Shown here: piece by piece, positions 39,197 through 49,552 of the stretch | How positions within the stretch are numbered: the first letter of the stretch is position 1 | How the letters are laid out: each line of letters begins with the position of its first letter | NCBI GenBank assembly: GCA_030425545.1 | Contig: JAUIAC010000005.1 | Location: 1-55,957, forward strand | Direction of reading: 5' to 3' | DNA from: a bacterium | GTDB lineage: Bacteria > Myxococcota_A > UBA9042 | Length of the DNA: 55,957 nt | Program-made: the position numbers and the translations under genes | Notes under the pieces: model-generated | Told to the model about the DNA's origin: nothing | Seen by the model: the letters and a program-made list of their open reading frames with translations, nothing else | The model's database searches: none

Positions 39197-39226
39197 AAGG
39201 TAGCATCGGCGCGGGCTCCCTTTCAA
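39197..39226 (-). promoter_or_regulatory. Candidate promoter for the three-module lipoprotein gene
   Basis: On the - strand TTGAAA (39221-39226) and TACCTT (39197-39202) are 18 nt apart, with TG just before the -10. The surrounding 39220-39330 is AT-richer than average. The leader is about 45 nt. Confidence 0.5.
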
Positions 39227-39371
39227 ACTTCTGGGCTCGAAATTGGTCGATTTGTGCCTGCCCGCGCAGATCACGGAATGGCAGACGACGGGTGTTCAGC
39301 GACGCGTTCACTCGCGACTGTGCATGGATACACGAAGACGCCTGACCTACCTGGCGCCTGAGTGCAGCGGA

Positions 39372-41084
39372 CTAGAAGTCGACGACCCAGGCGGCGCTCA
39401 GGCGCCAGGCGTCCTTGGCCGGCGTGCCGCCCCTGCCGGCGTCAAAGCCGGGGCCGGGGAGCAAGTAGCTGAAGTCGACGGCGGCGCCGCCGAAGCGCCC
39501 GAATCGCGCGTCGATCGAGAGCTCCGGCTCGACGCCCAGGAGCGCGCGCTTGCCGGGCGTGGCCCCCCACTGGGCTGCGCCCGCGACCAGACAGCCCAGC
39601 TCCAGCGAGAGGCCACCGTCGGGCGTCTGCGGCGTGACGTGCCAACGCAGGGCTGGGCGCACGTACCACGCGTTGGCGACCGCGCCGATGACCTCACGAA
39701 AGAGCAGGCCGTCGACCAGAAAGCCGCGGTGCGTCGCGATGCCGGTCACGAGGGAGCGCCGCACCTCCTGCTTGGTCACCGGGTCGATCACGGTCAGGTT
39801 CGACCGGTCGAGCACCCCGAAGCCGCCCTCGCTGTCTCCGCTCGCAAAGCCAGCCTTGAGACGAAAGTCCGAGGCGCCCCGACGCAGGGAGAGCTGACCC
39901 GCCAGCGCGCCGCCGATGAAGGTCGTGCCGGTGTCGGTGTTGGCGAGCACGTCGGTGTTGTCCACGGTCGCGAAGCGCAGCACGCCCTCGGCCTCGACGC
40001 GCAGGACGCCCAGCCCGGTCTTGCCGCGCCAGCCGACGTAGGCCTGCGGCGTGACGAGCAGCGCGTCGCGCGGGACCAGCTGGTTGCAGACGCCGGTCTC
40101 GACGCAGCCCTCGTTGAGCTTCGCCGCAGGGTCGTCGGCGTGTTCGATGCGCAGGCCGACGGCCTGGTCCTGGTAGGCGAGCGCGACACCCCAGCGCAGC
40201 CCCTGTGCTTTGGCGGCGAGCGCGCCGCCCTCCACCTGGGCCAGCCAGCGCGTGACGTCGGCGGAGTCCTGCAGGCTCAACGCGGGGTCTTGGCTCGACG
40301 GGCCCTTGCTGACCATGGGCAGCGCGGCCATGGCGTCCCGCGAGATGTGCAGCCGAAGGCCGAAGATGTCGCCCCGGATGGCGACGCGGTCGACGTCGGA
40401 CTGAAAGTCGCTGCGCCGATCGCGGCCGTCGTTGCGCCAGAGGCCCAGCCCAAAGTGGTCCGGCGCCCGACCCACGAGGAGCTGGCCGAGGCCGAAGAGG
40501 TCGAAGGTCGCCCAGGCACGGCGCACGGAGACCGTCTCGGTCCCGCGGCCGTTGCCGGCAAACCCGACCCAGCGACCCATGACGCTGTCGTCGGTGGGGT
40601 GGGCGCCGAGGACGGTCCCGCCGGCGACGTCGAGCTGGGTGTCGATGCGGGCGCGCGCGCCGAGGGCCACCGACGGCTCCAGGCGCAGCCGGAGCTGCGA
40701 GAGCGCGATGTCGTCGCTGGCCGACCCGGCGCCGCTCGGGTCGAGCTGACCCAGCGTCGCGGGGATGCCCGACGTGCCGTTGCCGAGGCTGCCGTTGCGA
40801 ATCCACTGCCCGCGCGCACGCAGCCACCCCGTGAGGTGGACCCGAACGAGCGATTGCGCGTTGACCGGGGTCGCGGGTTGAATCGGGGGCTGGCTGTCGC
40901 TCGGCGTTCCCGGTCCGGGCTGGGCTCCCGCGGGCGCCGGCGCCACGGCGATCGCGCTCGCCAGGAGGGCCGCGAGGGTCACGAGGGTCGGCCCGCCTGC
41001 GGACGACGCCGCGCTCCGACGACGCTGCGGTGCGACACGCGGCGCGGCGCGTGGGCGGATGGGCGGCGTGATCAGCGTGGACAA
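39372..41084 (-). CDS. Outer-membrane beta-barrel protein (TIGR04551-like)
   Basis: Predicted barrel protein of about 570 aa. The start is uncertain. I chose the TTG at 41084 because GGAG lies 6 nt upstream and a promoter-like pair sits just before it; in-frame ATG 41162 and TTG 41186 would add a stretch with poor codon bias. The signal peptide (LVTLAALLASAIAVAPAPAGA) is followed by a Pro-rich spacer and strands rich in alternating residues (VHLTGWLRARGQWIRN, RLEPSVALGARARIDTQLDV, RRAWATFDLFGLGQLLVG). The last residue is Phe (AAWVVDF), as in outer-membrane barrels. The pattern of long barrel, APDHFGLGLWRNDG and a polysaccharide-free context resembles the myxobacterial TIGR04551 family. It may be a porin; cargo unknown. 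Confidence 0.76.
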   Translation of the reverse strand: MSTLITPPIRPRAAPRVAPQRRRSAASSAGGPTLVTLAALLASAIAVAPAPAGAQPGPGTPSDSQPPIQPATPVNAQSLVRVHLTGWLRARGQWIRNGSLGNGTSGIPATLGQLDPSGAGSASDDIALSQLRLRLEPSVALGARARIDTQLDVAGGTVLGAHPTDDSVMGRWVGFAGNGRGTETVSVRRAWATFDLFGLGQLLVGRAPDHFGLGLWRNDGRDRRSDFQSDVDRVAIRGDIFGLRLHISRDAMAALPMVSKGPSSQDPALSLQDSADVTRWLAQVEGGALAAKAQGLRWGVALAYQDQAVGLRIEHADDPAAKLNEGCVETGVCNQLVPRDALLVTPQAYVGWRGKTGLGVLRVEAEGVLRFATVDNTDVLANTDTGTTFIGGALAGQLSLRRGASDFRLKAGFASGDSEGGFGVLDRSNLTVIDPVTKQEVRRSLVTGIATHRGFLVDGLLFREVIGAVANAWYVRPALRWHVTPQTPDGGLSLELGCLVAGAAQWGATPGKRALLGVEPELSIDARFGRFGGAAVDFSYLLPGPGFDAGRGGTPAKDAWRLSAAWVVDF

Positions 41085-41113
41085 CGAAGGCTCCGTCGAC
41101 AGTGGGGCCGCGG

Positions 41114-41142
41114 AGTGTAGGGAAGGGTGTTGGGAAGCGCCA
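41114..41142 (-). promoter_or_regulatory. Weak promoter candidate before the barrel gene
   Basis: On the - strand TACACT (41114-41119) is a good -10, 17 nt after TGGCGC (41137-41142), which is a poor -35. It would give a 23-nt leader to the TTG start at 41084 and supports that start over the upstream ones. Confidence 0.35.
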
Positions 41143-41182
41143 CCCGCTCGCCGAGCGCACATTTTGGCTGAGGCGACGGCGC

Positions 41183-43690
41183 TCAACGCCCGTGGGACGG
41201 GGTCGCGGGCTCAGGCTGGCCCAGCCCGGCGCGGCGGTGGACGCCTCGCACCCGCGGGAGGACGCGCGCCGCCGGTTCGACGCTTGGCCGAGCCGGCGCC
41301 GCTGGGGCTCGCGCCGCGGGGGTGGGCTTGGCGACGGGCGGGCTCGGCAGCGCGGGCGCGGCAGACGGCCTCACGTACACCGAGAGCACCGGCACGCCCT
41401 CGACCTGGACCTGACGCTCCGGCGCGGCGACGCCGTAGTCCTGCATGCAGTCCAGCTCGTAGTCGTCGTGGTCTTTCTGGTGGTGATAGAAGCCGAGGCT
41501 CGAGCCCTTCGGGGTGCCGTGGTACGCGAGGTCGCGGCGGAACCAGCCCTCACGCTGGTACATGCGGTAGGCCCCCCAGGCGCTGTTGTGGAACCAGACC
41601 CGCGCTCCCCGGGCGGCGCGGCGGTTGACGAAGGCGAGGCCGTCGCGGGTGGCGCCGCCCCAGAACTGGCGCTGAAGCCCGGCCGCCGCCGCGCCCGGCA
41701 CGCCCCCGACCAGCTCGTTGTAGTAGAGCGTGCCGTTGGGGTGCACGTCCCGCGTGGCCTGCGCCGCCGGCGCCGCGATGAGCAGCGCGAGCCCCCAGGC
41801 CAAGGCGACGTGCAGCGGCCGCGGCGCGCGGGCCAAGGTCAGCCAGGCCCGCTGCAGCGCAAGCCCAGCGAGCAGCAGCAGGAAGGGGTAGGCCAGGAAC
41901 CAATGCTTGGTGCCACCGAAGACCGGCGTGCTGGGCATGGCGATCAACACGATGGGCCACACCGCGCTCATCAGCAGCAGGCGCCGCAGGCTGCGACCCG
42001 CGGCCGTGTGAGCGAGCGGCTCGAGGGCCGTCCGCGCGGGCGGCGAGGCCAGCGAGCGCCCCCGCAGGCGCGCCAGGAGCCACCGAGCTTCGCGCCAGGT
42101 GGCGCCGCCGAAGCCTGCGAGCGCAGGGATCAGCAGGGTCAGCGGCCAGGTCGTGGCGGTCAGCACCCACGGCATCGCGAAGGGGAAGGGCGGGTACGCC
42201 AGCACCGCGCCGAAGTACTGCTGCATGTAGTGCTCGTGGTGGAGGTGGAACTCGATCCACCGGAGCAGGTTGTGGGTCGTGTCGACCCACAGCAGCGGCC
42301 AACCGACCACGAGGACCACCAGCCCCACCGGCAGCATCCAGAACCAGGCCGCTGGCAGCGGCGGGAGGTGCAGCCGCGCGACCTGCGCCAGGGCGGCGAG
42401 CAGCACGGCGAGCGCGAGCGCCTTGGACACCAGCGCGCCCAGCACCACAGCGGCCAGCGCGCCGCCCGCGAGCCAGAGCGCCGTCCGACGATCCAAGCGG
42501 ACCGGCGCGCCGTCGGGGCCCGAGAGCGAGAGCCGCCCTTCGACATAAGCGTCGTAGGCCCAGTGCGCCATCAGCGCGCCGGGCAGCACGAAGGCGTTGT
42601 GCTTGGCGAGGAGCGAGAGCCCCCACAGGAGCGCGGTGGGCAGCAACCAGCGGCGATCTCGCAGCGAGCGGTGGTAGGCCAGCGTCGTGGCGTACAGAAG
42701 CGTGACGATGGTCAGGTCGAAGCAAGCCAGGTGGCTGTGATAAAACGCCCGTGGAATCAACAAGAAACCCACCGCGGCGACGAGCGCGAAGGGGCGTCGC
42801 AGCCACGGAGCGCGGCCGTTGCCACCGAAGAACCCCCGCGCGGTGAGCCAGACCAACCACACCAGGAGCGCCGCGAAGAGCGCGCCAGGTGCGCGCATGG
42901 CGGCCGACTCGGAGAGCACGTAGCCCGCGCGCTCTTCCAGGGCCTCGCACCCCGTCCTGCGGATGACGCGCGCCTGTACGTCGGGACCGGCGGGCTTGCA
43001 CGCCGCCTGCAGCGCCTTGGCGTCTGCCCCAGGGTCGAGGGCCACCGTCGCGCTCCAGCGGGTCCGGGCGGTGACCTCGCCCGCCGCGACCGCCCGTCCC
43101 TCCGGCGACGGCGAGGCCCCGACCAGCTGCGGGCTCAGCAGCACCACGCGGGCCCCCTTCTCGAAGCCGTGGGAGGGCCCGAGGCCGGTCACCCGGGCCG
43201 TGGCCTGCGACGCCTCGCTGCGCGCCTGACGCTCACCCCGCCCCGCCGGCTCGCTCCGCCCCTTGCGACCGCCCTGCCCCCTCCGCTGCGGGCGCGGCGC
43301 GCGCACGGTCGACACCGGTCGCAGCTTGCGGCCGAAGTGACGCCAGCTGTAGCCGAAGAGCACCTTGTCGAGCGGGGGGTGCTCGAAGTTGTTGCGCCAC
43401 ACCTTGAGGATGCGCTCGCGCTTCAACGCCGCCTCGCGCTTGTCGCCGCCGGCCTCGAGGTCCACCAGCCAGTCCTGATAGGTCTCGGCGTGACGAAAGT
43501 AGAAGGCCTCGTCGCGGACGAAGCCCATGCCGTCGGTGGCCAGGAGCGCGAGCAGGCTGCCCACGAGCAGGACCAGGCCGACGGCGTGATCCAGCCAGCG
43601 CTGGCTGCGGGAGCCGCCGGACTGGCGCTCGGGCGCCACAGGGGGACGACCCGCGTCGGTTGGCGGGGTGTTGGGGTTCGTGTGGGTCAA
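41183..43690 (-). CDS. Membrane glycosyltransferase, GT39/PMT-like
   Basis: Polytopic membrane protein of 835 aa from a TTG at 43690, 11 nt after the FHA regulator stop. After the first helix, FVRDEAFYF carries the acidic pair typical of the catalytic loop of GT-C enzymes and NFEHPPLDKVLFG the EHPPL motif of the GT39 (PMT/ArnT) group. About 10 further hydrophobic helices follow. The first periplasmic loop is enlarged by ~150 residues, including a basic low-complexity stretch (RPQRRGQGGRKGRSEPAGRG). A soluble C-terminal part includes GASVPFHNSAWGAYR-like and LGFYHHQKDHDDYELDCMQD segments and a basic Pro/Ala tail. It would use a polyprenyl-phosphate sugar donor to glycosylate a lipid or protein in the periplasm; acceptor unknown. 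Confidence 0.85.
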   Translation of the reverse strand: MTHTNPNTPPTDAGRPPVAPERQSGGSRSQRWLDHAVGLVLLVGSLLALLATDGMGFVRDEAFYFRHAETYQDWLVDLEAGGDKREAALKRERILKVWRNNFEHPPLDKVLFGYSWRHFGRKLRPVSTVRAPRPQRRGQGGRKGRSEPAGRGERQARSEASQATARVTGLGPSHGFEKGARVVLLSPQLVGASPSPEGRAVAAGEVTARTRWSATVALDPGADAKALQAACKPAGPDVQARVIRRTGCEALEERAGYVLSESAAMRAPGALFAALLVWLVWLTARGFFGGNGRAPWLRRPFALVAAVGFLLIPRAFYHSHLACFDLTIVTLLYATTLAYHRSLRDRRWLLPTALLWGLSLLAKHNAFVLPGALMAHWAYDAYVEGRLSLSGPDGAPVRLDRRTALWLAGGALAAVVLGALVSKALALAVLLAALAQVARLHLPPLPAAWFWMLPVGLVVLVVGWPLLWVDTTHNLLRWIEFHLHHEHYMQQYFGAVLAYPPFPFAMPWVLTATTWPLTLLIPALAGFGGATWREARWLLARLRGRSLASPPARTALEPLAHTAAGRSLRRLLLMSAVWPIVLIAMPSTPVFGGTKHWFLAYPFLLLLAGLALQRAWLTLARAPRPLHVALAWGLALLIAAPAAQATRDVHPNGTLYYNELVGGVPGAAAAGLQRQFWGGATRDGLAFVNRRAARGARVWFHNSAWGAYRMYQREGWFRRDLAYHGTPKGSSLGFYHHQKDHDDYELDCMQDYGVAAPERQVQVEGVPVLSVYVRPSAAPALPSPPVAKPTPAARAPAAPARPSVEPAARVLPRVRGVHRRAGLGQPEPATPSHGR

Positions 43691-43701
43691 GGTCTGGGGC
43701 C

Positions 43702-45093
<1,392 letters not shown>

Positions 45094-45134
45094 GGTGGCT
45101 CCTGGAGGTGGCGCGCGGCGGGGCGAGCGCCCGT

Positions 45135-45160
45135 CAGGTGGGGTGTCGACCCCTCACCTG
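45135..45160. promoter_or_regulatory. Imperfect palindrome upstream of the FHA regulator gene
   Basis: CAGGTGGGGT and ACCCCTCACCTG face each other around a 4-nt loop (10 bp with a 2-nt bulge). It lies 42-67 nt before the TTG start, with no T-run. It may be an operator, perhaps autoregulatory, or a leader hairpin. Confidence 0.35.
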
Positions 45161-45276
45161 GGCCGAATTTCCGGGTTGAGCGTCGCTCGCGTCGCCGCCC
45201 GGGGTCAAGCGCTGGGGTGCAAAGACCCCAAATCGAGCCAACGTCGTGCGCGCGGGCCGCCCGAGCCTCTGGCGTG

Positions 45277-46173
45277 TCACCCGAGGTGGGCGAGGACGCC
45301 CTTCTTCCACAGGGCGGCGAAGTCCATGCCCCAGGCGACGGCGACGTGGATCGTGACGCCGCCCCAGATGCTGCGCGTGTCCATGGCCAGCACGCCGAGG
45401 GTGATGCCGGCGATGATGCTGCCCAGACACTCGGGCAGCGGCTTGCCGTAGTGGATCATGCAGTAGGGGATGGCCATGGTCAGCACCGCCATGGACCCCA
45501 TCTCGGCCGCGAGCCCACGCAGGACGAAGCCACGGAAGAAGAACTCCAGCGCGAAGAACTGCACCCCATAGGCCGCCTCCCAGATCAGCAGGTCGATCCA
45601 CCCCTGCTGGTCCTTGTAGAAGGGGTACTGCATGGCGAAGTCGGGCGAGTCGGCGAACACGAGGATGAGCAGGCCAACGGGCAGGAAGAGCAGACCGTAG
45701 ATGGGCAGGTGCCGCACGTAGTCGCGAGGCTTGAGGTAGAAGTCGGCCAGGGTCATGCCGAAGACGACCCGCACGACGACGCCGGGCACCACGAAGTAGC
45801 AGAAGACACAGCCCAGCACCCACGAGCAGTTCACCATCAGGCGGTGGTACTGATACATCAGCGTGCGCACGTCGCTGCCGAAGAGCCCGCCCAGCTCGCA
45901 CAGGGTCGACGCGAAGCCGGCCTGCACCGTGCGATCCATGACCACGAAGCGCAGGAACACGAGCATCAGGCACGTGGTGACCACGGTCACGAACGCCGCT
46001 GTGCGCGCCGAGACGTGGCCGACCCGCTGACCTTGGTAGGCGGCGTCGATGCGCCCCCAGGGCGCGACGATGACCTCGTCGATGAAGCGCTTGAACAGGC
46101 CTGAGGGGCCGCTGCTCGACGGAGGGACGGAGGGTGCGTTGTGCGCCGCCGACGGCGACGGATGGGCGGCCAT
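45277..46173 (-). CDS. CPBP-family (CAAX-like) intramembrane protease
   Basis: Polytopic membrane protein of 298 aa, ATG at 46173 (GGAG 5 nt upstream). About seven hydrophobic helices follow a Ser/Pro-rich cytoplasmic start. The CPBP motifs are in the C-terminal half: LEFFFRGF aligns with EExxxR but keeps only the second Glu, CMIHYGKPLPE gives the second-motif His, and GGVTIHVAVAWGMD the third-motif His with an acidic partner. The family includes Rce1 and bacterial glutamic proteases that process prenylated, bacteriocin or sorting-signal substrates. The substrate here is unknown; the Glu variant makes activity uncertain, though I believe similar EFFFR forms occur in related proteins. Divergent from pcrA. 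Confidence 0.82.
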   Translation of the reverse strand: MAAHPSPSAAHNAPSVPPSSSGPSGLFKRFIDEVIVAPWGRIDAAYQGQRVGHVSARTAAFVTVVTTCLMLVFLRFVVMDRTVQAGFASTLCELGGLFGSDVRTLMYQYHRLMVNCSWVLGCVFCYFVVPGVVVRVVFGMTLADFYLKPRDYVRHLPIYGLLFLPVGLLILVFADSPDFAMQYPFYKDQQGWIDLLIWEAAYGVQFFALEFFFRGFVLRGLAAEMGSMAVLTMAIPYCMIHYGKPLPECLGSIIAGITLGVLAMDTRSIWGGVTIHVAVAWGMDFAALWKKGVLAHLG

Positions 46174-46394
46174 GCGGTCTCCACGGCGGGGGGAAGCGCC
46201 GCGAGTCTGGCGTCGCCGTGAAAAAAGCGCCAGTCATCGCCCCGGACATCGGCGGGCCATGGCTCGCGACCACCGGCAGGTCCGTGCGGGAGGGCGCGTC
46301 CGGAGGCTGGCGTCGACCCCACCGCGGCGTCGGTCACCGGCTGTCGCATCGCGGCTTGTTCGGTGCGATCGATTGTGCTTCCTTGCCGCTCGCC

Positions 46395-48758
46395 ATGAAC
46401 TTCGACCTCTTCACCGACCCTGACGCTGCGCCGACCGGGCTGCCTCCCGGAGGGGGTGGCGATCCCCTGGTGACCGGGCTGAACCCGGAGCAAGCGCACG
46501 CCGTGACCACGACGGACGGGCCGCTGCTCGTGCTCGCTGGCGCGGGCTCGGGCAAGACCCGGGTGATCACGCACCGCATCGCTTATCTGGTGGAGCGGCT
46601 GGGCGTGCCCCCGTGGCAGATCCTCGCCGTCACCTTCTCCAACAAGGCCGCGGGCGAGATGCGGCATCGCATCGAGGAGCTCCACGGAGAGGGCGCGTCC
46701 GACCTGTGGCTGGGCACCTTTCACCGCATCGGCGTGCGGCTGCTGCGCTCGTTCGGCAAGCACGCGGGGCTGGCGTCGAGCTTCGGCATCTACGACCGCG
46801 ACGACAGCAAGAAGATGATCAAGCGGGCCATGGCTGCGCTCAACATCAGCGACAAGCAGCTGCGGCCGCGGACGGTCGCGACCTACATGGACCAGGCGAA
46901 GAACAGCCTGCTGCTCCCCGGAGACCCGGCGCTGCCCCAGACCGACGCGGTGGAGAAGCGGTGCGCGCAGATCTACCAGCGCTACGAAGACGAGATGCGG
47001 CGCGCCGACGCCGTCGACTTCGGCGACCTGCTGATGCGCCCCGTGCAGGTGCTGCGCGAGGTGCCGACGCTGCGGGAGCACTGGGCGGCGCGCTTTCGCT
47101 ACGTGCTCGTGGACGAGTTCCAGGACACCAACCTGGCCCAGTTCGAGCTGCTCAAGCTGCTCACGAGCGTGCACGGCAACCTGTGCGTGGTGGGCGACGA
47201 CGACCAGAGCATCTATTCGTGGCGCGGCGCCGAGGTGCGCAACATCCTCGACTTCCCCGTGACCTTCCCGGGCGCGACGGTGGTCAAGCTGGAGCGCAAC
47301 TACCGGTCGACGGACGTCATCTTGGCGGCGAGCGGCGCGCTGGTGCGGCAGAACCGCACGCGGCACGACAAGACCCTGTGGACCGAGGTCACCGGCGGCG
47401 AGAAGATCGCGGTGCACGCCACCGACACGGACAGCGACGAAGCGGACTGGATCGCGCGCCGCATCGAGGCGCTGCGCGGCGAGGTCCCGCTCAACGAGAT
47501 CGCCATCTTCTACCGCACCAACGCCCAGTCGCGCGTGCTCGAAGAGGCCATGGGCCGCTTTCGGCTGCCCTACGTGCTCATCGGCGGGCTCCGCTTCTAC
47601 GAGCGGGCCGAGATCAAGGACCTGCTGGCCTACTGCCGGCTGTTGGTGAACCGCGACGACACGGCGTCCTGGCTGCGCGTGGTCAACACCCCGCGGCGGG
47701 GCATCGGCAAGACCTCGGTGCAGCGCGTGGAGCAGGCCGCGGCGTCGTGGCAGGTGTCGGTGCCCGAGGCCGCGCGTCGCATGGTGCAGGGCGAGGACAG
47801 GTTCCGCGGCAAGGACAAGCTGCTGGCCTTCGTCGAGCTGATCGCGCGGCTGCGGACGCGGGTCGACGGCATGCGGGCCGACGAGGCCGGCGCGCTGGTG
47901 CTCAAGGAGTGCGGCCTGCGCGAGGCGCTGCTGGAAGAGGGCTCCCTGGAGAGCCAGACCCGGCTGGAGAACCTGGGCGAGCTGCTCAGCGCCATGGGGG
48001 AGCACGCCGCTGGCGCGCCCGATCCGACGCTGGTGGGCTACCTGGAGCAGGTGGCGCTGGTGGCGGACGTCGACAAGCTCGACCGGGGCCACGAGGTCGT
48101 GTCGATGATGACGATGCACGCGGCCAAGGGGCTCGAGTACGACGTCACCTTCGTGGCGGGGCTCGAAGAGGGGTTGGTGCCGCACGGCAACGCCGCCGCC
48201 GAGGGCAACACCGAAGAGGAGCGCCGACTCCTCTACGTGGCCATGACCCGCGCCCGCAAGCGCATGCACCTGAGCTACGCCCGCCTCCGGCGGCGCTTCG
48301 GGCAGGAGGAGCTGCAGACGCCCTCGCCCTTCCTGACCGCGCTGCCGGACGAGCTGCTCGAGCGGACCGGGCCGGTTCGGCGACGCGGCTGGGGTGGCGT
48401 TGCGCGGGTGGGATCGTCGAGCTTCGGCGGAGCGCACGCGCGGGGAGGCGGCGGTGGACGCGGCGGTGGACGCGGCGCTGGACACGGCGCCGCGTGGCCG
48501 AGCGCGCCCGCCCGCGTGCCGCGCGACGACGGCACCGTGGTGGAGCGACACGTGACCCGGGAGCGCGAGGACGTGCCGGTGATTCAGCGCGAATCTGCGG
48601 GGCCCTTTCAGGCCGGTGGCTTCGCGCGCCACAAGTCTTTCGGCAAGGGCGAGGTCATCGACGTCGCGGGCCACGGCAAGCTGGCGCGGGTGACCGTGCG
48701 CTTCCCGCGGGTCGGCGTGAAGAAGGTGCTCGCCCGCTTTCTGCAGCCCGCGGGGTGA
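46395..48758 (+). CDS. pcrA: UvrD/PcrA-type superfamily 1 DNA helicase
   Basis: 3'-5' helicase of 787 aa used in repair and removal of RecA or RNA polymerase from DNA. The ATG at 46395 (MNFDLFTDPD) is chosen by homology to the family start; the ribosome site is weak. Motifs in order: Q motif LNPEQAHAV, Walker A AGAGSGKT (48-55), Ia TFSNKAAGEM, II LVDEFQDTN, III GDDDQSIYSWRGAE, IV ERNYRSTDVI, V SMMTMHAAKGLEYDVTFVAG, VI EERRLLYVAMTRARKRMHLSY. A Gly-rich linker (GGGGGRGGGRGAGHG) leads to a C-terminal Tudor-like domain (FGKGEVIDVAGHGKLARVTV) as in PcrA, which contacts RNA polymerase. The name uvrD is equally possible. moaD-moaE follows after 25 nt. Confidence 0.95.
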   Translation: MNFDLFTDPDAAPTGLPPGGGGDPLVTGLNPEQAHAVTTTDGPLLVLAGAGSGKTRVITHRIAYLVERLGVPPWQILAVTFSNKAAGEMRHRIEELHGEGASDLWLGTFHRIGVRLLRSFGKHAGLASSFGIYDRDDSKKMIKRAMAALNISDKQLRPRTVATYMDQAKNSLLLPGDPALPQTDAVEKRCAQIYQRYEDEMRRADAVDFGDLLMRPVQVLREVPTLREHWAARFRYVLVDEFQDTNLAQFELLKLLTSVHGNLCVVGDDDQSIYSWRGAEVRNILDFPVTFPGATVVKLERNYRSTDVILAASGALVRQNRTRHDKTLWTEVTGGEKIAVHATDTDSDEADWIARRIEALRGEVPLNEIAIFYRTNAQSRVLEEAMGRFRLPYVLIGGLRFYERAEIKDLLAYCRLLVNRDDTASWLRVVNTPRRGIGKTSVQRVEQAAASWQVSVPEAARRMVQGEDRFRGKDKLLAFVELIARLRTRVDGMRADEAGALVLKECGLREALLEEGSLESQTRLENLGELLSAMGEHAAGAPDPTLVGYLEQVALVADVDKLDRGHEVVSMMTMHAAKGLEYDVTFVAGLEEGLVPHGNAAAEGNTEEERRLLYVAMTRARKRMHLSYARLRRRFGQEELQTPSPFLTALPDELLERTGPVRRRGWGGVARVGSSSFGGAHARGGGGGRGGGRGAGHGAAWPSAPARVPRDDGTVVERHVTREREDVPVIQRESAGPFQAGGFARHKSFGKGEVIDVAGHGKLARVTVRFPRVGVKKVLARFLQPAG

Positions 48759-48783
48759 GCGTACGCGCGCACGAGGAGTCGGC

Positions 48784-49503
48784 ATGACAGCGTCCCAGAC
48801 GAGAGACGACGTGCTTCGGCAGGCCACCGAGATCACGGTGCGCTACTTTGCGTCGACGCGGGACGCCGCGGGCGTGACCAGCGACACGCTGCCCTGGGTC
48901 GACGGGGAGACCGTGGCGGCGCTGCGGCTGCGGCTCACCGGTGCGCGCCCCCGCCTCGGGCGGCTCCTGCCGGCGTGCCGCTTCGCCCAGGGTGACGACT
49001 TCGCGCAAGACAGCGACCGCGTGTTGCCCGGCGCCGAGCTGGCGGTGCTGCCCCCGGTCTCCGGAGGGGCTGGGGCTGGCGTCGCGCCCCAGCGGGCGCA
49101 GGTGGTCGAGCGCCCGATCGACGTAGGCGAGGCCGCGCGGCTGCTGAACACCCAGGGCTCTGGCGCCATCGCGACCTTCACAGGCGTGGTTCGCGACCAC
49201 ACCGGCGACCGCGAGGTGCGCTACCTGGACTATGAGGCCCACGTCCCGCTGGCGGAGAAAGAGCTCGAGCGCATCGTCGCCGAGGCCATGGCGACCCACG
49301 GCCTGGTCGACGCGCGTGTCCTCCACCGGGTGGGCCACCTCCAGCTCGGCGAGGTGGCGGTGGATATCGCTGCGTCTGGCGCGCACCGGGCAGAGACCTT
49401 CGCGGGCTGCCGCCACATCATCGAGGAGCTCAAGAAGACGGTGCCGATCTGGAAGAAGGAGACGGACACCGAAGGCAGCACGTGGGTCACGCCGACGCCC
49501 TAG
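48784..49503 (+). CDS. Fused molybdopterin synthase, MoaD-MoaE
   Basis: Both subunits of molybdopterin synthase in one chain of 239 aa (ATG with GAGGAG 5 nt upstream). Residues ~16-95 are MoaD-like (ITVRYFASTRDAAG start, AVLPPVSGG end). Gly94-Gly95 correspond to the C-terminal GG that must be thiocarboxylated. Residues ~105-239 are MoaE-like: ATFTGVVRDHTG, LDYEAHVPLAEKEL, LHRVGHLQLGEVAVDI and the lysine-containing KKTVPIWKKE. In Mycobacterium tuberculosis MoaX has the same order and is processed after its GG; cleavage here after Gly95 is inferred. The MoaD half is somewhat diverged. No other moa gene is in the window. Confidence 0.9.
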   Translation: MTASQTRDDVLRQATEITVRYFASTRDAAGVTSDTLPWVDGETVAALRLRLTGARPRLGRLLPACRFAQGDDFAQDSDRVLPGAELAVLPPVSGGAGAGVAPQRAQVVERPIDVGEAARLLNTQGSGAIATFTGVVRDHTGDREVRYLDYEAHVPLAEKELERIVAEAMATHGLVDARVLHRVGHLQLGEVAVDIAASGAHRAETFAGCRHIIEELKKTVPIWKKETDTEGSTWVTPTP

Positions 49504-49552
49504 CGACGGGCGGCGACCCGGGCGACGGCGAATCAGGAGCTCGCGCGTGCGG

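Noticed and set aside
45277..46173. Assignment of the CPBP protease as a myxosortase
   Set aside because: No MYXO-CTERM-type protein with the Cys motif is seen nearby and the family motif is not specific enough.
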